Assembly (NCBI GenBank): GCA_959608885.1
Contig: CAUHSG010000001.1
Location: 62,001 to 126,000 of the forward strand
DNA from: an uncultured Coriobacteriia bacterium
GTDB lineage: Bacteria > Actinomycetota > Coriobacteriia > Coriobacteriales > QAMH01
Length of the DNA stretch: 64,000 nt
Reading direction: 5' to 3'
Below, piece by piece: positions 33,029 to 42,664 of the stretch; position 1 is the stretch's first letter; every line of letters starts with the position of its first letter. The position numbers and the translations under genes were made by a program. The notes beneath the pieces are model-generated. The model did not search any database. It saw nothing but the letters and a program-made list of their open reading frames with translations, and had not been told where the DNA came from.

Positions 33029-33913
33029 TCACGTATTGGCATACAACGCCGCATGGCGCATGACATCGCGATCGACCTCGACGGGAAGCGCCATCGCATC
33101 GGCCCATATCTCGACCGATAGAGCTGCCTGCTCGACAAGCATCTCCAGTCCGTCCATGCAAGTCGCGCCACGTTGCCAGGCACCTGCGAGCAGCGCAGTC
33201 TCACCATGCCCGTAGACGGTATCGAGCACGACCTGCCCCTTGTGCAAAAGACTCGTATCGATAATTGCCTCGTCATCGGGATGCATGCCCCGTGGCGTGG
33301 CATCGACGATGACATCGGCTTTGGGTACGAGCGTCTCTACCTGCGCGTAGCTCCTGCCATGCAGCACGCATGCCTCGTGGGGCTCGACGCTCGTACGTAT
33401 GCGGTTCACGCATGAAAGCGCTTTTGCCTCGTCACGCGAAAGCAACGTGACTTCGGAGGCTCCTGCTTGGGCAGATGCCGTGGCAATGGCAAGGGAGGTC
33501 GGGCCCGTCCCGCAGATGAGCACGCGCGCGCCCGTGAGCGGCGTATCAGTCATGCGCTCGATCGCCCGCACGGCACCAAGGCCATCGGTGTTGTACGCGC
33601 AGAGCTTGAGGTCCTCGTCACGCACGAGCACATTGGCGCCACCTGCGGCGATGACACCCGCATCGGCATAATCGGCACACGAGAAGGCGAGCTTCTTGTA
33701 GGGCATCGTGATGTTCATGCCACGATAGCGTCCCGTGCGCACGAGGTCGATCTGATAGGCAGCCTCTTCCTCGTTCGCACAGCGCACCGCGCTGTAGTGC
33801 CAACGCGAAAACGGCCACTTAACCTTGCCAAGCTCCTGGTAGAGCGCGTTGTGCATGACGGGAGAAAGCGAATGGGCCACCGGATCGCCAATGAGCACGA
33901 ACTCCGGATTCAT
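33029..33913 (-). CDS. aroE: Shikimate dehydrogenase
   Basis: A 294-residue NADP-dependent enzyme reducing 3-dehydroshikimate in the chorismate pathway. Substrate motifs SLSPVMHN (15-22), NITMPYK with the catalytic Lys73, NTDG with Asp110 and MDGLEMLVEQAA are present. The dinucleotide loop is GTGPTS, not the usual GAGGA, so cofactor preference could differ. The ATG overlaps the yqeG stop (ATGA), so they are translationally coupled. Confidence 0.92.
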   Translation of the reverse strand: MNPEFVLIGDPVAHSLSPVMHNALYQELGKVKWPFSRWHYSAVRCANEEEAAYQIDLVRTGRYRGMNITMPYKKLAFSCADYADAGVIAAGGANVLVRDEDLKLCAYNTDGLGAVRAIERMTDTPLTGARVLICGTGPTSLAIATASAQAGASEVTLLSRDEAKALSCVNRIRTSVEPHEACVLHGRSYAQVETLVPKADVIVDATPRGMHPDDEAIIDTSLLHKGQVVLDTVYGHGETALLAGAWQRGATCMDGLEMLVEQAALSVEIWADAMALPVEVDRDVMRHAALYANT

Positions 33914-34413
33914 GAGTTGCTCCCGATGGCTCGCATGCCGCGCACGGACCTGCGATCGAGCATACGGAGGAAATGGGTATGCAACGGGTCAGAGCCAGAT
34001 TGGGGCACGACGAGAATGGCATCCATCCCCACGCGATGCGCGCCGAGCACATCCGTGTAGCTTTGATCGCCGATCATGACGGCCTGGTTGCAGGCGACAC
34101 CAAGCATCGCACACGCCTCAACATAGCCATGCGCGAAGGGCTTCATCGCGTTGCGCACGAGAGGCACGCCAAGCACGAGGGCGGCTTCGATGACGCGCTC
34201 ATGCGCGGTGTTCGAGATGAGCACCACGCCAAGACCGGCGTCCTCGAGCGAGCGCACCCAGGCGATGACCTCGTCGGACAGACCCACCGCACCACGTGGC
34301 TGCAAGGTGTTGTCGAGGTCAAGTAAGACGGCGCGATACCCTCGATCAACCAGCGTTTGGGGGTCGATGTCGAGCACCGACACGTAGTAGGCGTCTGGCC
34401 TGATGCCCCTCAT
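33910..34413 (-). CDS. yqeG: YqeG family HAD-type phosphatase
   Basis: A 167-residue HAD superfamily IIIA phosphatase. The nucleophile motif LDLDNTL gives Asp32 and Asp34; LISNT is motif II, KP within RNAMKPFAHG is motif III and MIGDQSYTD motif IV. The length and opening residues (RPDAYYVSVLDIDPQ) match YqeG, a neighbour of aroE in many Gram-positive genomes. Related phosphatidylglycerophosphate phosphatases are known, but the substrate here cannot be read from sequence. It is 3 bases from mltG. Confidence 0.92.
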   Translation of the reverse strand: MRGIRPDAYYVSVLDIDPQTLVDRGYRAVLLDLDNTLQPRGAVGLSDEVIAWVRSLEDAGLGVVLISNTAHERVIEAALVLGVPLVRNAMKPFAHGYVEACAMLGVACNQAVMIGDQSYTDVLGAHRVGMDAILVVPQSGSDPLHTHFLRMLDRRSVRGMRAIGSNS

Positions 34414-34416
34414 CGG

Positions 34417-35496
34417 CTAGTCACCGTACTGCGCCCAGGCGGCGTTGAAATCGGCATCGTTCACGAAGAACATCGTCTTGCCCTCCCTATTGGAGAAGAA
34501 GAAGTAAAGGTAGTCAACCTGCGCGGGATTGGCCGCGGCCTGGATGGTCGTCATCGACGGATTGCAGATGGGACCGGCCGGCAGACCGTAATGATTGGGA
34601 TTGCGCGTGTTGTACGGGCTGTCGCTTGCCAAATCCTCGAGCGTAAGCTCTTCGGTCATGTCCTTGCCGACAGCATAATACGTCGTCACGTCACTTCCCA
34701 GGGTCATGCCCTTTTGCAAGCGGTTGTAGAAGACGGCGGCAATCGGGGCCTTGTCATCCTCGGCCTGGTATTCCTTCTCGACCATGGAAGCAAGCGTCAC
34801 CACGTCGTAGAGCGTGAGGTTCTTGGAAGCCGCATAGCTCATGTCAACGGTGGCAATCTGCGCGGCGAACTGGTCAAGCATCATGCGGATGATATCATCG
34901 GGTGTGGCGGACGGATCGACGCGGTACGTATCCGGATAGAGGAAGCCTTCCATCGAGTTGTTGTAGACGCCCTCGAGGAAGGGATAGTCGGCGACGTAAT
35001 CGGAAGCCTTCTGCGTCTGGGCGTAGAACTCCTCGGCATCGATGCCGCACGTAGCCTCGACCTTGTTCGCAATCTGGCGCAGGTTATAGCCTTCGGGAAT
35101 GACGAGCTGCCGCCCCGTCTGACCGTTTGCGAGCATCTTGATGATGTTATCGAGGTCATCGCCGCCAATCATGAGATACGAGCCAGATTGCAGGCTCGAA
35201 GCCTGATCGAGCTGCTTGACGCGATCCGTGAACGCGTTAGCCGAGGCGATGACGCCATCGTCGACCAGTATGGAGGCAATCTGGTCGGTTGAGGAGCCGG
35301 CGGGAATCACGACCTCGATCTCGGCGCCTTGCTTGACCTGACCCGTCTTATCGCCAAAGAGGCTCTGGCAGGCGACAAAGCCGATAACGGCGATGATGAC
35401 GATTGCAACCAAGGCGATGATGAGCGCGCGCTTGCGCGACTTGCTCTTGCGCTTCTCCGTATAACTCGATGTCGCATAATGCTGACCTTGGGTCAT
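34417..35496 (-). CDS. mltG: Endolytic transglycosylase MltG
   Basis: A 359-residue membrane-anchored enzyme that cuts growing glycan strands and so sets their length. A short cytosolic basic stretch, one membrane segment (about 24-43), a LysM-like region and the YceG domain follow. The catalytic Glu is Glu240 in TLASMVEKEYQ; YNRL, TYYAV, YNTR and GLPAGPICNPS are all conserved. It overlaps the ruvX stop by 4 bases in the usual alaS-ruvX-mltG-aroE order. Confidence 0.96.
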   Translation of the reverse strand: MTQGQHYATSSYTEKRKSKSRKRALIIALVAIVIIAVIGFVACQSLFGDKTGQVKQGAEIEVVIPAGSSTDQIASILVDDGVIASANAFTDRVKQLDQASSLQSGSYLMIGGDDLDNIIKMLANGQTGRQLVIPEGYNLRQIANKVEATCGIDAEEFYAQTQKASDYVADYPFLEGVYNNSMEGFLYPDTYRVDPSATPDDIIRMMLDQFAAQIATVDMSYAASKNLTLYDVVTLASMVEKEYQAEDDKAPIAAVFYNRLQKGMTLGSDVTTYYAVGKDMTEELTLEDLASDSPYNTRNPNHYGLPAGPICNPSMTTIQAAANPAQVDYLYFFFSNREGKTMFFVNDADFNAAWAQYGD

Positions 35497-35924
35497 TGTT
35501 CCTCCATCTTGTCTTCGCCATGCGTGGCAAGCCAGGTCTCGAGAAAGAGCGAAGCGGCCACGCTGTCGATTTTACCGCGCATATCGCGCTCGGACAGACC
35601 CTGTTCACGCAGAAGGCGCTTGGCCTCGGCACTGCTCAGACGTTCGTCGACGAACTCGACGGGCAACCCACAAGTTCGCGCGATGCGTTCGGCCTGCTCG
35701 CGGATGCGCGTAGCCTGATGCCCCACGCCCCCCCGCATCGTCTTGGGGAGCCCGCAAACGAGCATCTCGGGCTCATGGTCTTGCACGAGCATGCGCCAGG
35801 GTCGCGCATTATCAAGCACCTCGTGCGCGTCCATGACACGCAGAGGAGCGGCGATGCCCGTCGTCGTATCCGCGACCGCAACGCCGATGCGCTTCTCCCC
35901 TATGTCAAGTCCCATGACGCGCAT
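35493..35924 (-). CDS. ruvX: Holliday junction resolvase-like protein RuvX/YqgF
   Basis: A 143-residue RNase H-fold nuclease involved in pre-16S rRNA processing in many bacteria. MGLDIGEKRIGVAVAD carries the first catalytic Asp; VCGLPKTMRG and FVDERLSSAEAKRLL are the other family motifs. The start at 35924 is chosen by homology; the frame is open further upstream but that part overlaps alaS. It lies 16 bases after the alaS stop. Confidence 0.94.
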   Translation of the reverse strand: MRVMGLDIGEKRIGVAVADTTTGIAAPLRVMDAHEVLDNARPWRMLVQDHEPEMLVCGLPKTMRGGVGHQATRIREQAERIARTCGLPVEFVDERLSSAEAKRLLREQGLSERDMRGKIDSVAASLFLETWLATHGEDKMEEQ

Positions 35925-35940
35925 GTGCACCAAAGTAGAC

Positions 35941-38586
35941 CTAAATGCCGAAGATCGCCTTCGCCTTTTCGATGGCAGCGGGAATGCCTTCGGCGTTCTT
36001 GCCGCCCGCCTGGGCCATCGTCGGCTTACCGCCACCGCCGCCGCCAATGAGCGGAGCAACATTTGCGATAACGTCCTTGGCGTTGAAGCCGGCATCAACC
36101 GCACCCTGCGTACCAGCTGCGAGCATGAGCGGGTTTCCCCCCTCGGGATTACGCGCAAAGAGCACGACTGCAAAGGGATCGCCGCCACTACGCTGCTTGA
36201 CGATGTCCCACATCTCGCGCATGCCCTGGACAAGCGCTTCTCCCAGATCGGCAATGATGAGCTTGTATCCGTCGAGTTCGGAAGCCATTTGCATGAATTC
36301 GGTGACGCTACCCTCGGCAGCTGCCTTCATGCGACGTCTGCGCATGCCCTCGAGCTCGTCGAGTTGAGTCTGCATCTTAGCGACGCGCTCGGAGACATCG
36401 AGCGGCGGAACCTTGAGAAAGCGCGCGGTCTCGCGCAACTCCTCTTCCATGCGTGACATGTACTGATAGGCCTCGATGCTCGTCACGGCCTCGAGACGAC
36501 GCGTATTGGCACCGATGGAGGTCTCTTGCACGATCTTGAACAGGCCGATTTCGCTCGTGTTGCCCACGTGCGTGCCACCACAGAGCTCCTTGGAGAAGGT
36601 TCCCGTCTCGATGACGCGGACGAACTCGCCGTACTTCTCGCCAAAGAGCGCCAAGACGCCCGCCTCGCGCGCTGCGGTGAGCGAGGTCTCGTATGCGTAT
36701 ACGGGCAGGTCGGACATGATGACGTTGTTGCAGATACGCTCGACCTCGAGAATCTGCTCGTGGGTCATGGGCTCGAAGTGCGTGAAGTCGAAACGCAGCC
36801 TGTCGGGCGCGACGAGCGAGCCCGCCTGCTTGACATGCTCGCCGAGCACCTCGGAAAGCGCGCGCTGCAAAATGTGCGTCGCCGTATGGTTGCGGGCGAT
36901 GAGCGCACGGCGGCGACGGTCGATGGCCGCATGCACGACGTCATCCTTGTGGATGGTACCGCTCGTCACCACGCCGTGGTGGACGGGCAGGCCCTCCTCG
37001 GGGCGCTTCGTGTCATCGACGTCGACCACGCCCAACTCGCTTGAGATGGTGCCGGTATCGCCTACCTGGCCGCCCATCTCACCGTAGAACGGCGTCTTGT
37101 CGAGTACGATAGCGACGTGCTCGCCCTCATGGGCCTCATCGACGATAGCGCCATCGACGATGATGTCGACGACGCGCGCGTCGCATTCGTCTTCCTTGTA
37201 GCCCACGAACTCGGTGGGGCCGTGAACATCGAGAATGTGCGTGAAGACGTCGCCGAAGCCGTCCCAGGCCTCGTCATTGCGAGCCGCACGCGCGCGGTCG
37301 CGTTGGGCCGTCATCTCGCGCTCGAAACCATCCATGTCGACCTCGATGCCATGCTCGAGGCAAATCTCGGCCGTGAGCTCGACAGGGAATCCGTAGGTAT
37401 CATGCAGGGTAAAGGCAGCAACACCATCGAGCACATCACCCTCGTTCATACCCTCGATGGTCTCCTCGAGATAGTGCATGCCCGTGTCGATGGTGCGGTT
37501 GAAGCGCTCCTCCTCGGAAAGCAGCACCTTCTCGATGAGCGCTTTGTTCTCGATGATTTCGGGGTATACCGCGCCCATCTCGTCGCAGATGGCGTCGAGG
37601 AAGCTCTTGAGGAAGGGACCCTCGATGCCGATGAGGCGACCATGGCGAACGGCACGGCGAAGCAAGCGACGCAGGACGTAACCGCGGCCCTCGTTGGAGG
37701 GCAAGATGCCATCACCAATCATGAAGACGATAGCGCGGGAGTGATCGGCCATGATGCGCAGCGAGAGGTCGGTGAGCTCGTCTTGCCCGTAGCGACGGTC
37801 ACTTAGTCTCTCGCCCACCTCGATGAGACCATGCAGGATGTCGGTGTCGAAGTTGGAGCTCACACCCTGCATGATGGCAGCCATGCGCTCGAGGCCCAGA
37901 CCGGTATCGATGTTCTTCTTCTCGAGCGGAACCATCGTGCCATCTTCCTGGCGGTCGAACTGCGTGAAGACGAGGTTCCAGTACTCGAGGAAGCGGTCGC
38001 AATCGCAGCCGGGCTTGCAGTCCGGGCTGCCACAGCCAACGCCTTCTCCCTGGTCGTAGTAGAGCTCGGAGCACGGGCCGCACGGGCCGGTGGGGCCGGC
38101 AACCCAGAAGTTATCATCGGCGCCGAGACGCGAGATATGGCTCGCCGGGACGCCTACCTCCTGCCAGATGTCGGCAGTCTCCTCGTCTTCCTCGTAAATC
38201 GTCACGTAGATGCGTTCGGGATCGAGTCCGAGCACATCGACGGAGAACTCATAGGCCCAGGCGCACATCTCCTTCTTGAAATAGGCGCCGAAGCTGAAGT
38301 TACCAAGCATCTCGAAGAAGGAGAGGTGACGGCCATCAGTGCCGATGATGTCGATATCGTTGGTGCGCACGCACTTCTGCACGGTCGTCGTGCCCACATA
38401 ACGCGGATCGAGGTGCTTTTGCTGCAGGAAGTAGGGCTTGAACTGCACCATGCCCGCAACGGTGAGCAACAGCGACGGGTCATCGGGAATGAGGGAGGAA
38501 GATGGCCAGCGCTGGCAGCCCTTCTCCTCGAAGAACTTGAGATATGCCTCGCGAATCTCGGCAGACGTGGTGGGTATGGACGCCAT
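35941..38586 (-). CDS. alaS: Alanine--tRNA ligase
   Basis: An 881-residue AlaRS with all domains. The class II aminoacylation core is at the N-terminus (SSLIPDDPSLLLTVAGMVQFKP, VQKCVRTNDID, GPTGPCGPCSELYYD), including the Cys-rich GCGSPDCKPGCDCDR seen in many Gram-positive AlaRS. The editing domain has NHTATHILQ and CGGTHVGNT. The C-terminal C-Ala domain ends with IGGGGGGKPTMAQAGG. AAGGAG lies just before the ATG. No T-box is present in the 50-base upstream gap. Confidence 0.98.
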   Translation of the reverse strand: MASIPTTSAEIREAYLKFFEEKGCQRWPSSSLIPDDPSLLLTVAGMVQFKPYFLQQKHLDPRYVGTTTVQKCVRTNDIDIIGTDGRHLSFFEMLGNFSFGAYFKKEMCAWAYEFSVDVLGLDPERIYVTIYEEDEETADIWQEVGVPASHISRLGADDNFWVAGPTGPCGPCSELYYDQGEGVGCGSPDCKPGCDCDRFLEYWNLVFTQFDRQEDGTMVPLEKKNIDTGLGLERMAAIMQGVSSNFDTDILHGLIEVGERLSDRRYGQDELTDLSLRIMADHSRAIVFMIGDGILPSNEGRGYVLRRLLRRAVRHGRLIGIEGPFLKSFLDAICDEMGAVYPEIIENKALIEKVLLSEEERFNRTIDTGMHYLEETIEGMNEGDVLDGVAAFTLHDTYGFPVELTAEICLEHGIEVDMDGFEREMTAQRDRARAARNDEAWDGFGDVFTHILDVHGPTEFVGYKEDECDARVVDIIVDGAIVDEAHEGEHVAIVLDKTPFYGEMGGQVGDTGTISSELGVVDVDDTKRPEEGLPVHHGVVTSGTIHKDDVVHAAIDRRRRALIARNHTATHILQRALSEVLGEHVKQAGSLVAPDRLRFDFTHFEPMTHEQILEVERICNNVIMSDLPVYAYETSLTAAREAGVLALFGEKYGEFVRVIETGTFSKELCGGTHVGNTSEIGLFKIVQETSIGANTRRLEAVTSIEAYQYMSRMEEELRETARFLKVPPLDVSERVAKMQTQLDELEGMRRRRMKAAAEGSVTEFMQMASELDGYKLIIADLGEALVQGMREMWDIVKQRSGGDPFAVVLFARNPEGGNPLMLAAGTQGAVDAGFNAKDVIANVAPLIGGGGGGKPTMAQAGGKNAEGIPAAIEKAKAIFGI

Positions 38587-38636
38587 GATGCTCCTTGCTC
38601 GTTCGTGCTTCTATGCGGATACGTGATGAATACGCG

Positions 38637-39293
38637 TTATACCGTCTTGGCAGCATCGTCGACAGCTGCCTCAGTATCGACCCCCTGGGTGGGGGCATGG
38701 GGGACCGCCTGGCCACTTGCCTCGATGACGATGTCGACCTCTTCGACCGCAATGTTCTCGGTGCAAGCATTGGCAGCCTGTTGGGCGGCTTCCTTCATCG
38801 CTTCGTCATCGGCAGTGCTTGCCTGGGCATGCTCGTCAGTCGCAGCCTGGCCCTCGTCCTCGAGAGCACCTCCGACGGGATAGACCAGGCGCTCCTGCTT
38901 GGCCTTGTTGCTGCGCTTGGAGCCAAGCGAGCCACGGATGCGGTCGACAATCGAGGTCACGGCATCGGCAGGTGCGGAGGTAACCGCATCAACCGTGGTA
39001 GCCGCCTTGCCGGCAACGTCGGTAATCTGCTCGACATCCTCGAGAATCGCGTCGACGCGCAGCATCTCGAGATTGACGGTGTCGAGCATGAGCTCGGCCT
39101 TGTCGACCATCGGATTGACCTTCGTGAGCGCGGGCGCGACCTCCTTCTCGGCATCGGCCGCGATATTCTGGACCGACTTCATCGTCACGCTTGCACGATA
39201 GAGGATGATGATGAGAAAGACGAGGGCGACGATGCCCAAGATTACGAGAACGGCTGCCGCGAACGGCCATGCCTGCGTAAGAAAGTCATTCAT
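38637..39293 (-). CDS. Single-pass membrane protein, DUF948-like
   Basis: A 218-residue protein with one N-terminal membrane segment (about 9-32), then a helical coiled region (about 33-110) like general stress proteins of the DUF948 type, and a disordered, Ala/Glu/Asp-rich tail (about 135-218). GGGGAC lies upstream of the ATG. It sits between rarA and alaS, all leftward. The function is unknown; the layout suggests a membrane-tethered cytosolic helix. Confidence 0.75.
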   Translation of the reverse strand: MNDFLTQAWPFAAAVLVILGIVALVFLIIILYRASVTMKSVQNIAADAEKEVAPALTKVNPMVDKAELMLDTVNLEMLRVDAILEDVEQITDVAGKAATTVDAVTSAPADAVTSIVDRIRGSLGSKRSNKAKQERLVYPVGGALEDEGQAATDEHAQASTADDEAMKEAAQQAANACTENIAVEEVDIVIEASGQAVPHAPTQGVDTEAAVDDAAKTV

Positions 39294-39406
39294 GAGAGTC
39301 CCCTAAACCATGTCGGGTTCACGTGTGCATATACAGATTTAGATGATAGCGCAGTTTGCCCCGCTTGCGAAACGCGATGTGCCCTTTTGCGCATAAAGAG
39401 AGATTT

Positions 39407-39562
39407 GAAATGAGAAATTCGCCCGAGGTATAACCCCCATCCGCTGTTGCACCTACGTGCGAGCGAGTCGCCTCACTTCGACGGTCGCTTCCCGACAGCC
39501 CGCTTCGCGGTCCTTACGGCGCGCTCCCTTGTACCTCCGTTCGACAGCGCGCCTGCACGTAG
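39407..39562. repeat. Structured intergenic repeat, copy 1
   Basis: A segment resembling 50408-50546. The conserved body (39474-39530, near-identical to 50464-50520) includes CTTCGAC, GTCGCTTCCCGAC and GCCCGCTTCGCGG, which can form two small hairpins. It is enclosed by CTACGTGC (39453-39460) and GCACGTAG (39555-39562), a perfect inverted repeat whose sequence differs from that of copy 2. It ends 5 bases from the rarA stop codon. Confidence 0.65.
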
Positions 39563-39567
39563 CTAAC

Positions 39568-40860
39568 CTACTCCTCTGGCGGGAAGCGGAGCTTTTCCCA
39601 GCCGATACTGGTCGGCTTGTAGAAGCAACCCCGCTCGAGACCATCGGGAAGATACTGTTGCTCGACCTGGGCACCGGGATAATCATGGGGGTAGAGGTAC
39701 GTGCCGTAAGCTTCGGAGCCGGGACGATGGCGGTCACGCAGGTGCGTGGGCACATTGCGCAGCGGTCCTTCACGCACCTCCTTGAGCGCGGCATCGATGG
39801 CAAGATAGGCCGCGTTGGACTTGGGCGCAAGCGCCATATAGATGGCCGCCTCGGCCAAGTTGATGCGACATTCGGGATATCCGATGCTCTCAGCTGACTT
39901 GAAGGCAGCTGCCGCGATGGTAATGGCACGCGGATCTGCAAGGCCCACGTCCTCGCTCGCCAAGATGAAGATGCGACGCGCGATGAAGCGCGGATCCTCC
40001 CCGCCCTCGATCATGCGCGCGAGCCAGTAGACGGTCGCGTCCGGATCGCTGCCGCGCATCGACTTGATGAAGGCCGAGATGACATCGTAGTGCGTGTCCC
40101 CGTCCTTGTCATAGGGAAGCTGACGGCGTGGCGATGCCTCGCGCACTTGCTCGGTACCGATCTCTCCCCCGGACTCGGTGAGAGCCGCCGCAAGCTCGAG
40201 TGTCGTGAGTGCCGTACGGGCATCCCCACCAGCAGTGATCACGATGGCATTGAGGGCCTCATCGGAAATCGTGTACTCGTTGGCAAGACCACGCTCGTCC
40301 TCGATCGCACGTTTGACGAGCATCTTGATGCCATGATTGCCGATGGGCTTGAGCTCGACGATACGCGAGCGCGATATGAGGGCCGAGTTGACCTCGAAGA
40401 AGGGGTTTTCGGTCGTTGCGCCAATGAGAATGACGATACGGTCTTCGACGGCATGGAGTAGGGCGTCTTGTTGCGAACGCGAGAAGCGGTGAATCTCGTC
40501 GATGAAGAGAATGGTGCGACGCTTGAAGGCAAGCAGGCGTTCCTCGGCCGCCTTGATTTCGCGGCGTAAATCAGCGACCGTACCCGACACGGCCGACACC
40601 TCGACAAAGGCGGCGTTCGTGGAATTGGCGATGACATGGGCGATGGAGGTCTTGCCCGTGCCCGCCGGCCCGAAGAGGATGACCGAGGAAAGCGCGTCGT
40701 TGGCGATGGCGCGCCTGAGCCAGGTATCCTTGCCGATGGCCTCTTCCTGACCGACTATCTCGTTGAGCGTATGCGGACGCATGCGCACGGCAAGCGGAGC
40801 GGCCGCAAAGCGCGTCTCGCCGTCAACTTCGCTGAAGAGCGTGTCCATCGAGCTATCCAT
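39568..40860 (-). CDS. rarA: Replication-associated recombination protein A (RarA/MgsA)
   Basis: A 430-residue AAA+ ATPase acting at stalled forks. RPHTLNEIVGQEEAIG opens the AAA+ domain; GPAGTGKTS is Walker A and LFIDEIHRFSRSQQDALL Walker B; the C-terminal MgsA domain has VYWLARMIEGGEDPRFIARR and ASEDVGLADP. Length is normal. The ATG at 40848 (MDTLFSE) is an alternative start. The copy-1 structured repeat follows its stop directly. Confidence 0.95.
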   Translation of the reverse strand: MDSSMDTLFSEVDGETRFAAAPLAVRMRPHTLNEIVGQEEAIGKDTWLRRAIANDALSSVILFGPAGTGKTSIAHVIANSTNAAFVEVSAVSGTVADLRREIKAAEERLLAFKRRTILFIDEIHRFSRSQQDALLHAVEDRIVILIGATTENPFFEVNSALISRSRIVELKPIGNHGIKMLVKRAIEDERGLANEYTISDEALNAIVITAGGDARTALTTLELAAALTESGGEIGTEQVREASPRRQLPYDKDGDTHYDVISAFIKSMRGSDPDATVYWLARMIEGGEDPRFIARRIFILASEDVGLADPRAITIAAAAFKSAESIGYPECRINLAEAAIYMALAPKSNAAYLAIDAALKEVREGPLRNVPTHLRDRHRPGSEAYGTYLYPHDYPGAQVEQQYLPDGLERGCFYKPTSIGWEKLRFPPEE

Positions 40861-40916
40861 GCGCCCATGATACCGCAGATGGACAAAACCGCAGGACTAG
40901 GCGCGCATGCTGATGC

Positions 40917-41678
40917 CTACTCGTCAATATCGAGCATGAGTGATACGGGACAGTGATCGCTGCCATAGACATCGGATTCTATACCTGCCTCGACGACGCG
41001 GTCTTTCAGGGAATCACTCACGAGGAAGTAATCGATGCGCCACCCGACGTTTCGCTCGCGAGCCTTCATGCGATAGCTCCACCAGGAATACGCATCCGTC
41101 GTATCGGGATGGAGCAGGCGGAAGGTGTCGACGAAGCCGCTGGCGAGAAGCTCGTCGAACTTTCCGCGCTCCTCATCGGAGAAACCGGCGTTACCGACGT
41201 TCTCCTTGGGACGTGCCAGGTCGATGGGCTCATGTGCGACGTTCATGTCACCGCAGACCACGACGCCCTTCTTGGAGGCAAGACCTGTCAGATACTCCCT
41301 GAAGCTATCCTCGAACGCGCAGCGGTAGTCGATACGCGCAAGCTCGTGCTGGGCATTGGGCGTGTAGACGCACACGAAGTAGAAGTCCTCGAACTCGAGC
41401 GTGACGGTGCGACCCTCGCAATCGAAGCGACTGTCGCCGATGCCGTGGAAGACGGCGAGCGGCTCACGTTTCGTAAAGACGGCAGTGCCCGAATAGCCTT
41501 TCTTCTCCGCGTAGCTCCAGTACTCGTGATAGTCCTCGAAATCGATGGGGCTCTGGCCCTCCTGGAGCTTCGTCTCCTGAATGGCGAAGATGTCCGCGTC
41601 AAATGCGCGAAAGATCTCGTCGAAGCCCTTCTTGGCAACTGCTCGCAGACCATTGACGTTCCATGACACGAATTTCAT
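40917..41678 (-). CDS. xth: Exodeoxyribonuclease III (AP endonuclease)
   Basis: A 253-residue EEP-fold nuclease that cuts at abasic sites and trims 3' blocks. Catalytic motifs are all visible: SWNVNGLRA, QETKLQ, YTPN, CGDMNVAH, RNVGWRIDYFLVS and SDHCPV. Length matches the ExoA/XthA family. AAAGGG lies about 9 bases before the ATG. Confidence 0.96.
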   Translation of the reverse strand: MKFVSWNVNGLRAVAKKGFDEIFRAFDADIFAIQETKLQEGQSPIDFEDYHEYWSYAEKKGYSGTAVFTKREPLAVFHGIGDSRFDCEGRTVTLEFEDFYFVCVYTPNAQHELARIDYRCAFEDSFREYLTGLASKKGVVVCGDMNVAHEPIDLARPKENVGNAGFSDEERGKFDELLASGFVDTFRLLHPDTTDAYSWWSYRMKARERNVGWRIDYFLVSDSLKDRVVEAGIESDVYGSDHCPVSLMLDIDE

Positions 41679-41728
41679 CTGTGATAACCCTTTCCGCGCG
41701 CGTTAGGGGCCTGACCCCGTGGCACATC

Positions 41729-42547
41729 TTATCTGCAAAGCTGCCAGAACGCGACGGCGCTTGCGGCGGCGACGTTGAGCGAGTCAACGCCATGCGCCAT
41801 CGGGATGCGCACCGTGTAGTCGCACCGGGCAATCGTCGCGAGCGCCAAGCCATCGCCCTCGGTCCCGAATATCATCGCGAGCTTTTCCTCGGCGTTGAGC
41901 GCGGCATCGTCAAGGGAAACCGACTCGTCACTCAATGCGAGCGCAGCCGTCTTGAAGCCAAGTTCGTGCAGACACTTCATGCCGTTTTCGGGCCAATCGC
42001 CCGCATTCACGCCAATACGCGTCCAGGGAACCTGGAACACCGCGCCCATCGAGACGCGCACGGCTCGACGATAGAGCGGATCACAGCACGTCGGCGTCAC
42101 GAGCACCGCATCGACGTCAAGTGCGGCCGCCGAGCGAAATATGGCTCCCACGTTCGTGTGGTCGACGATGCCCTCGAGCACGGCGACGCGCCGGGCATCG
42201 CAAAGCAGCTCCTCGACCGTGGGCAGCTGTGGACGTCGCATCGCGCAGAGCACGCCACGTGTCAGCTTGAAGCCCGTAAGATCCTCGAGCATGACGTCGT
42301 CACCCGTGTAGACGGGAACGTCACCGCAAGCCGCAATGAGTTCCGCACACTCCTCGAGGTGCGAACGCGCCATGAGCAGGGAGAGCGGCTGCATTCCCGC
42401 GTCAAGTGCGCGAACTATGACCTTGGGCGATTCGGCGATGAAGACGCCCTTCTCGGGTTCGAGCCTATTGCGCAGCTGCGCTTCGGTCAGACGCGCATAG
42501 ACGTCAAGCTCCGCGTTTTCCAATGATGTGATTTCGACAAGGTTCAT
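41729..42547 (-). CDS. TrmH/SpoU family RNA 2'-O-methyltransferase
   Basis: A 272-residue SPOUT methyltransferase. The N-terminal substrate-binding part (about 1-100, with FIAESPKVIVRAL) resembles that of rRNA methylases; the C-terminal knot has HTNVGAIFRSAAAL (motif 1), IFGTEGDGL (motif 2) and IPMAHGVDSLNVAAASA (motif 3). It transfers methyl from SAM to a ribose in rRNA or tRNA; the target position cannot be inferred. A terminator-like stem lies between it and the upstream rubrerythrin gene. Confidence 0.92.
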   Translation of the reverse strand: MNLVEITSLENAELDVYARLTEAQLRNRLEPEKGVFIAESPKVIVRALDAGMQPLSLLMARSHLEECAELIAACGDVPVYTGDDVMLEDLTGFKLTRGVLCAMRRPQLPTVEELLCDARRVAVLEGIVDHTNVGAIFRSAAALDVDAVLVTPTCCDPLYRRAVRVSMGAVFQVPWTRIGVNAGDWPENGMKCLHELGFKTAALALSDESVSLDDAALNAEEKLAMIFGTEGDGLALATIARCDYTVRIPMAHGVDSLNVAAASAVAFWQLCR

Positions 42548-42562
42548 ATCGTTACCAACGAA

Positions 42563-42593
42563 GACGGGTCACCGGAAACCCCGATGACCCGTC
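42563..42593 (-). terminator. Terminator between rubrerythrin and trmH-family gene
   Basis: GACGGGTCA (42563-42571) pairs perfectly with TGACCCGTC (42585-42593), 9 bp. The minus strand continues TTCGTTGG, a weak T-rich tail. Confidence 0.55.
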
Positions 42594-42664
42594 GTCTCTG
42601 CCTGCTGAAAAGCTGTTACTCGTCCTCGACAAACTCGAATTCCGAGGCAGGAGCACCGCAAATG

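Noticed and set aside
37980..38060. Cys-rich insert in AlaRS (GCGSPDCKPGCDCDR) as a new metal domain
   Set aside because: This stretch is common in AlaRS of Gram-positive bacteria and is not unusual.
38587..38636. T-box leader upstream of alaS
   Set aside because: The gap is only 50 bases and lacks a T-box core sequence.
41704..41717. GGGG/CCCC stem between the xth and trmH-family genes as terminator
   Set aside because: Only 4 bp and no T-run on either strand.
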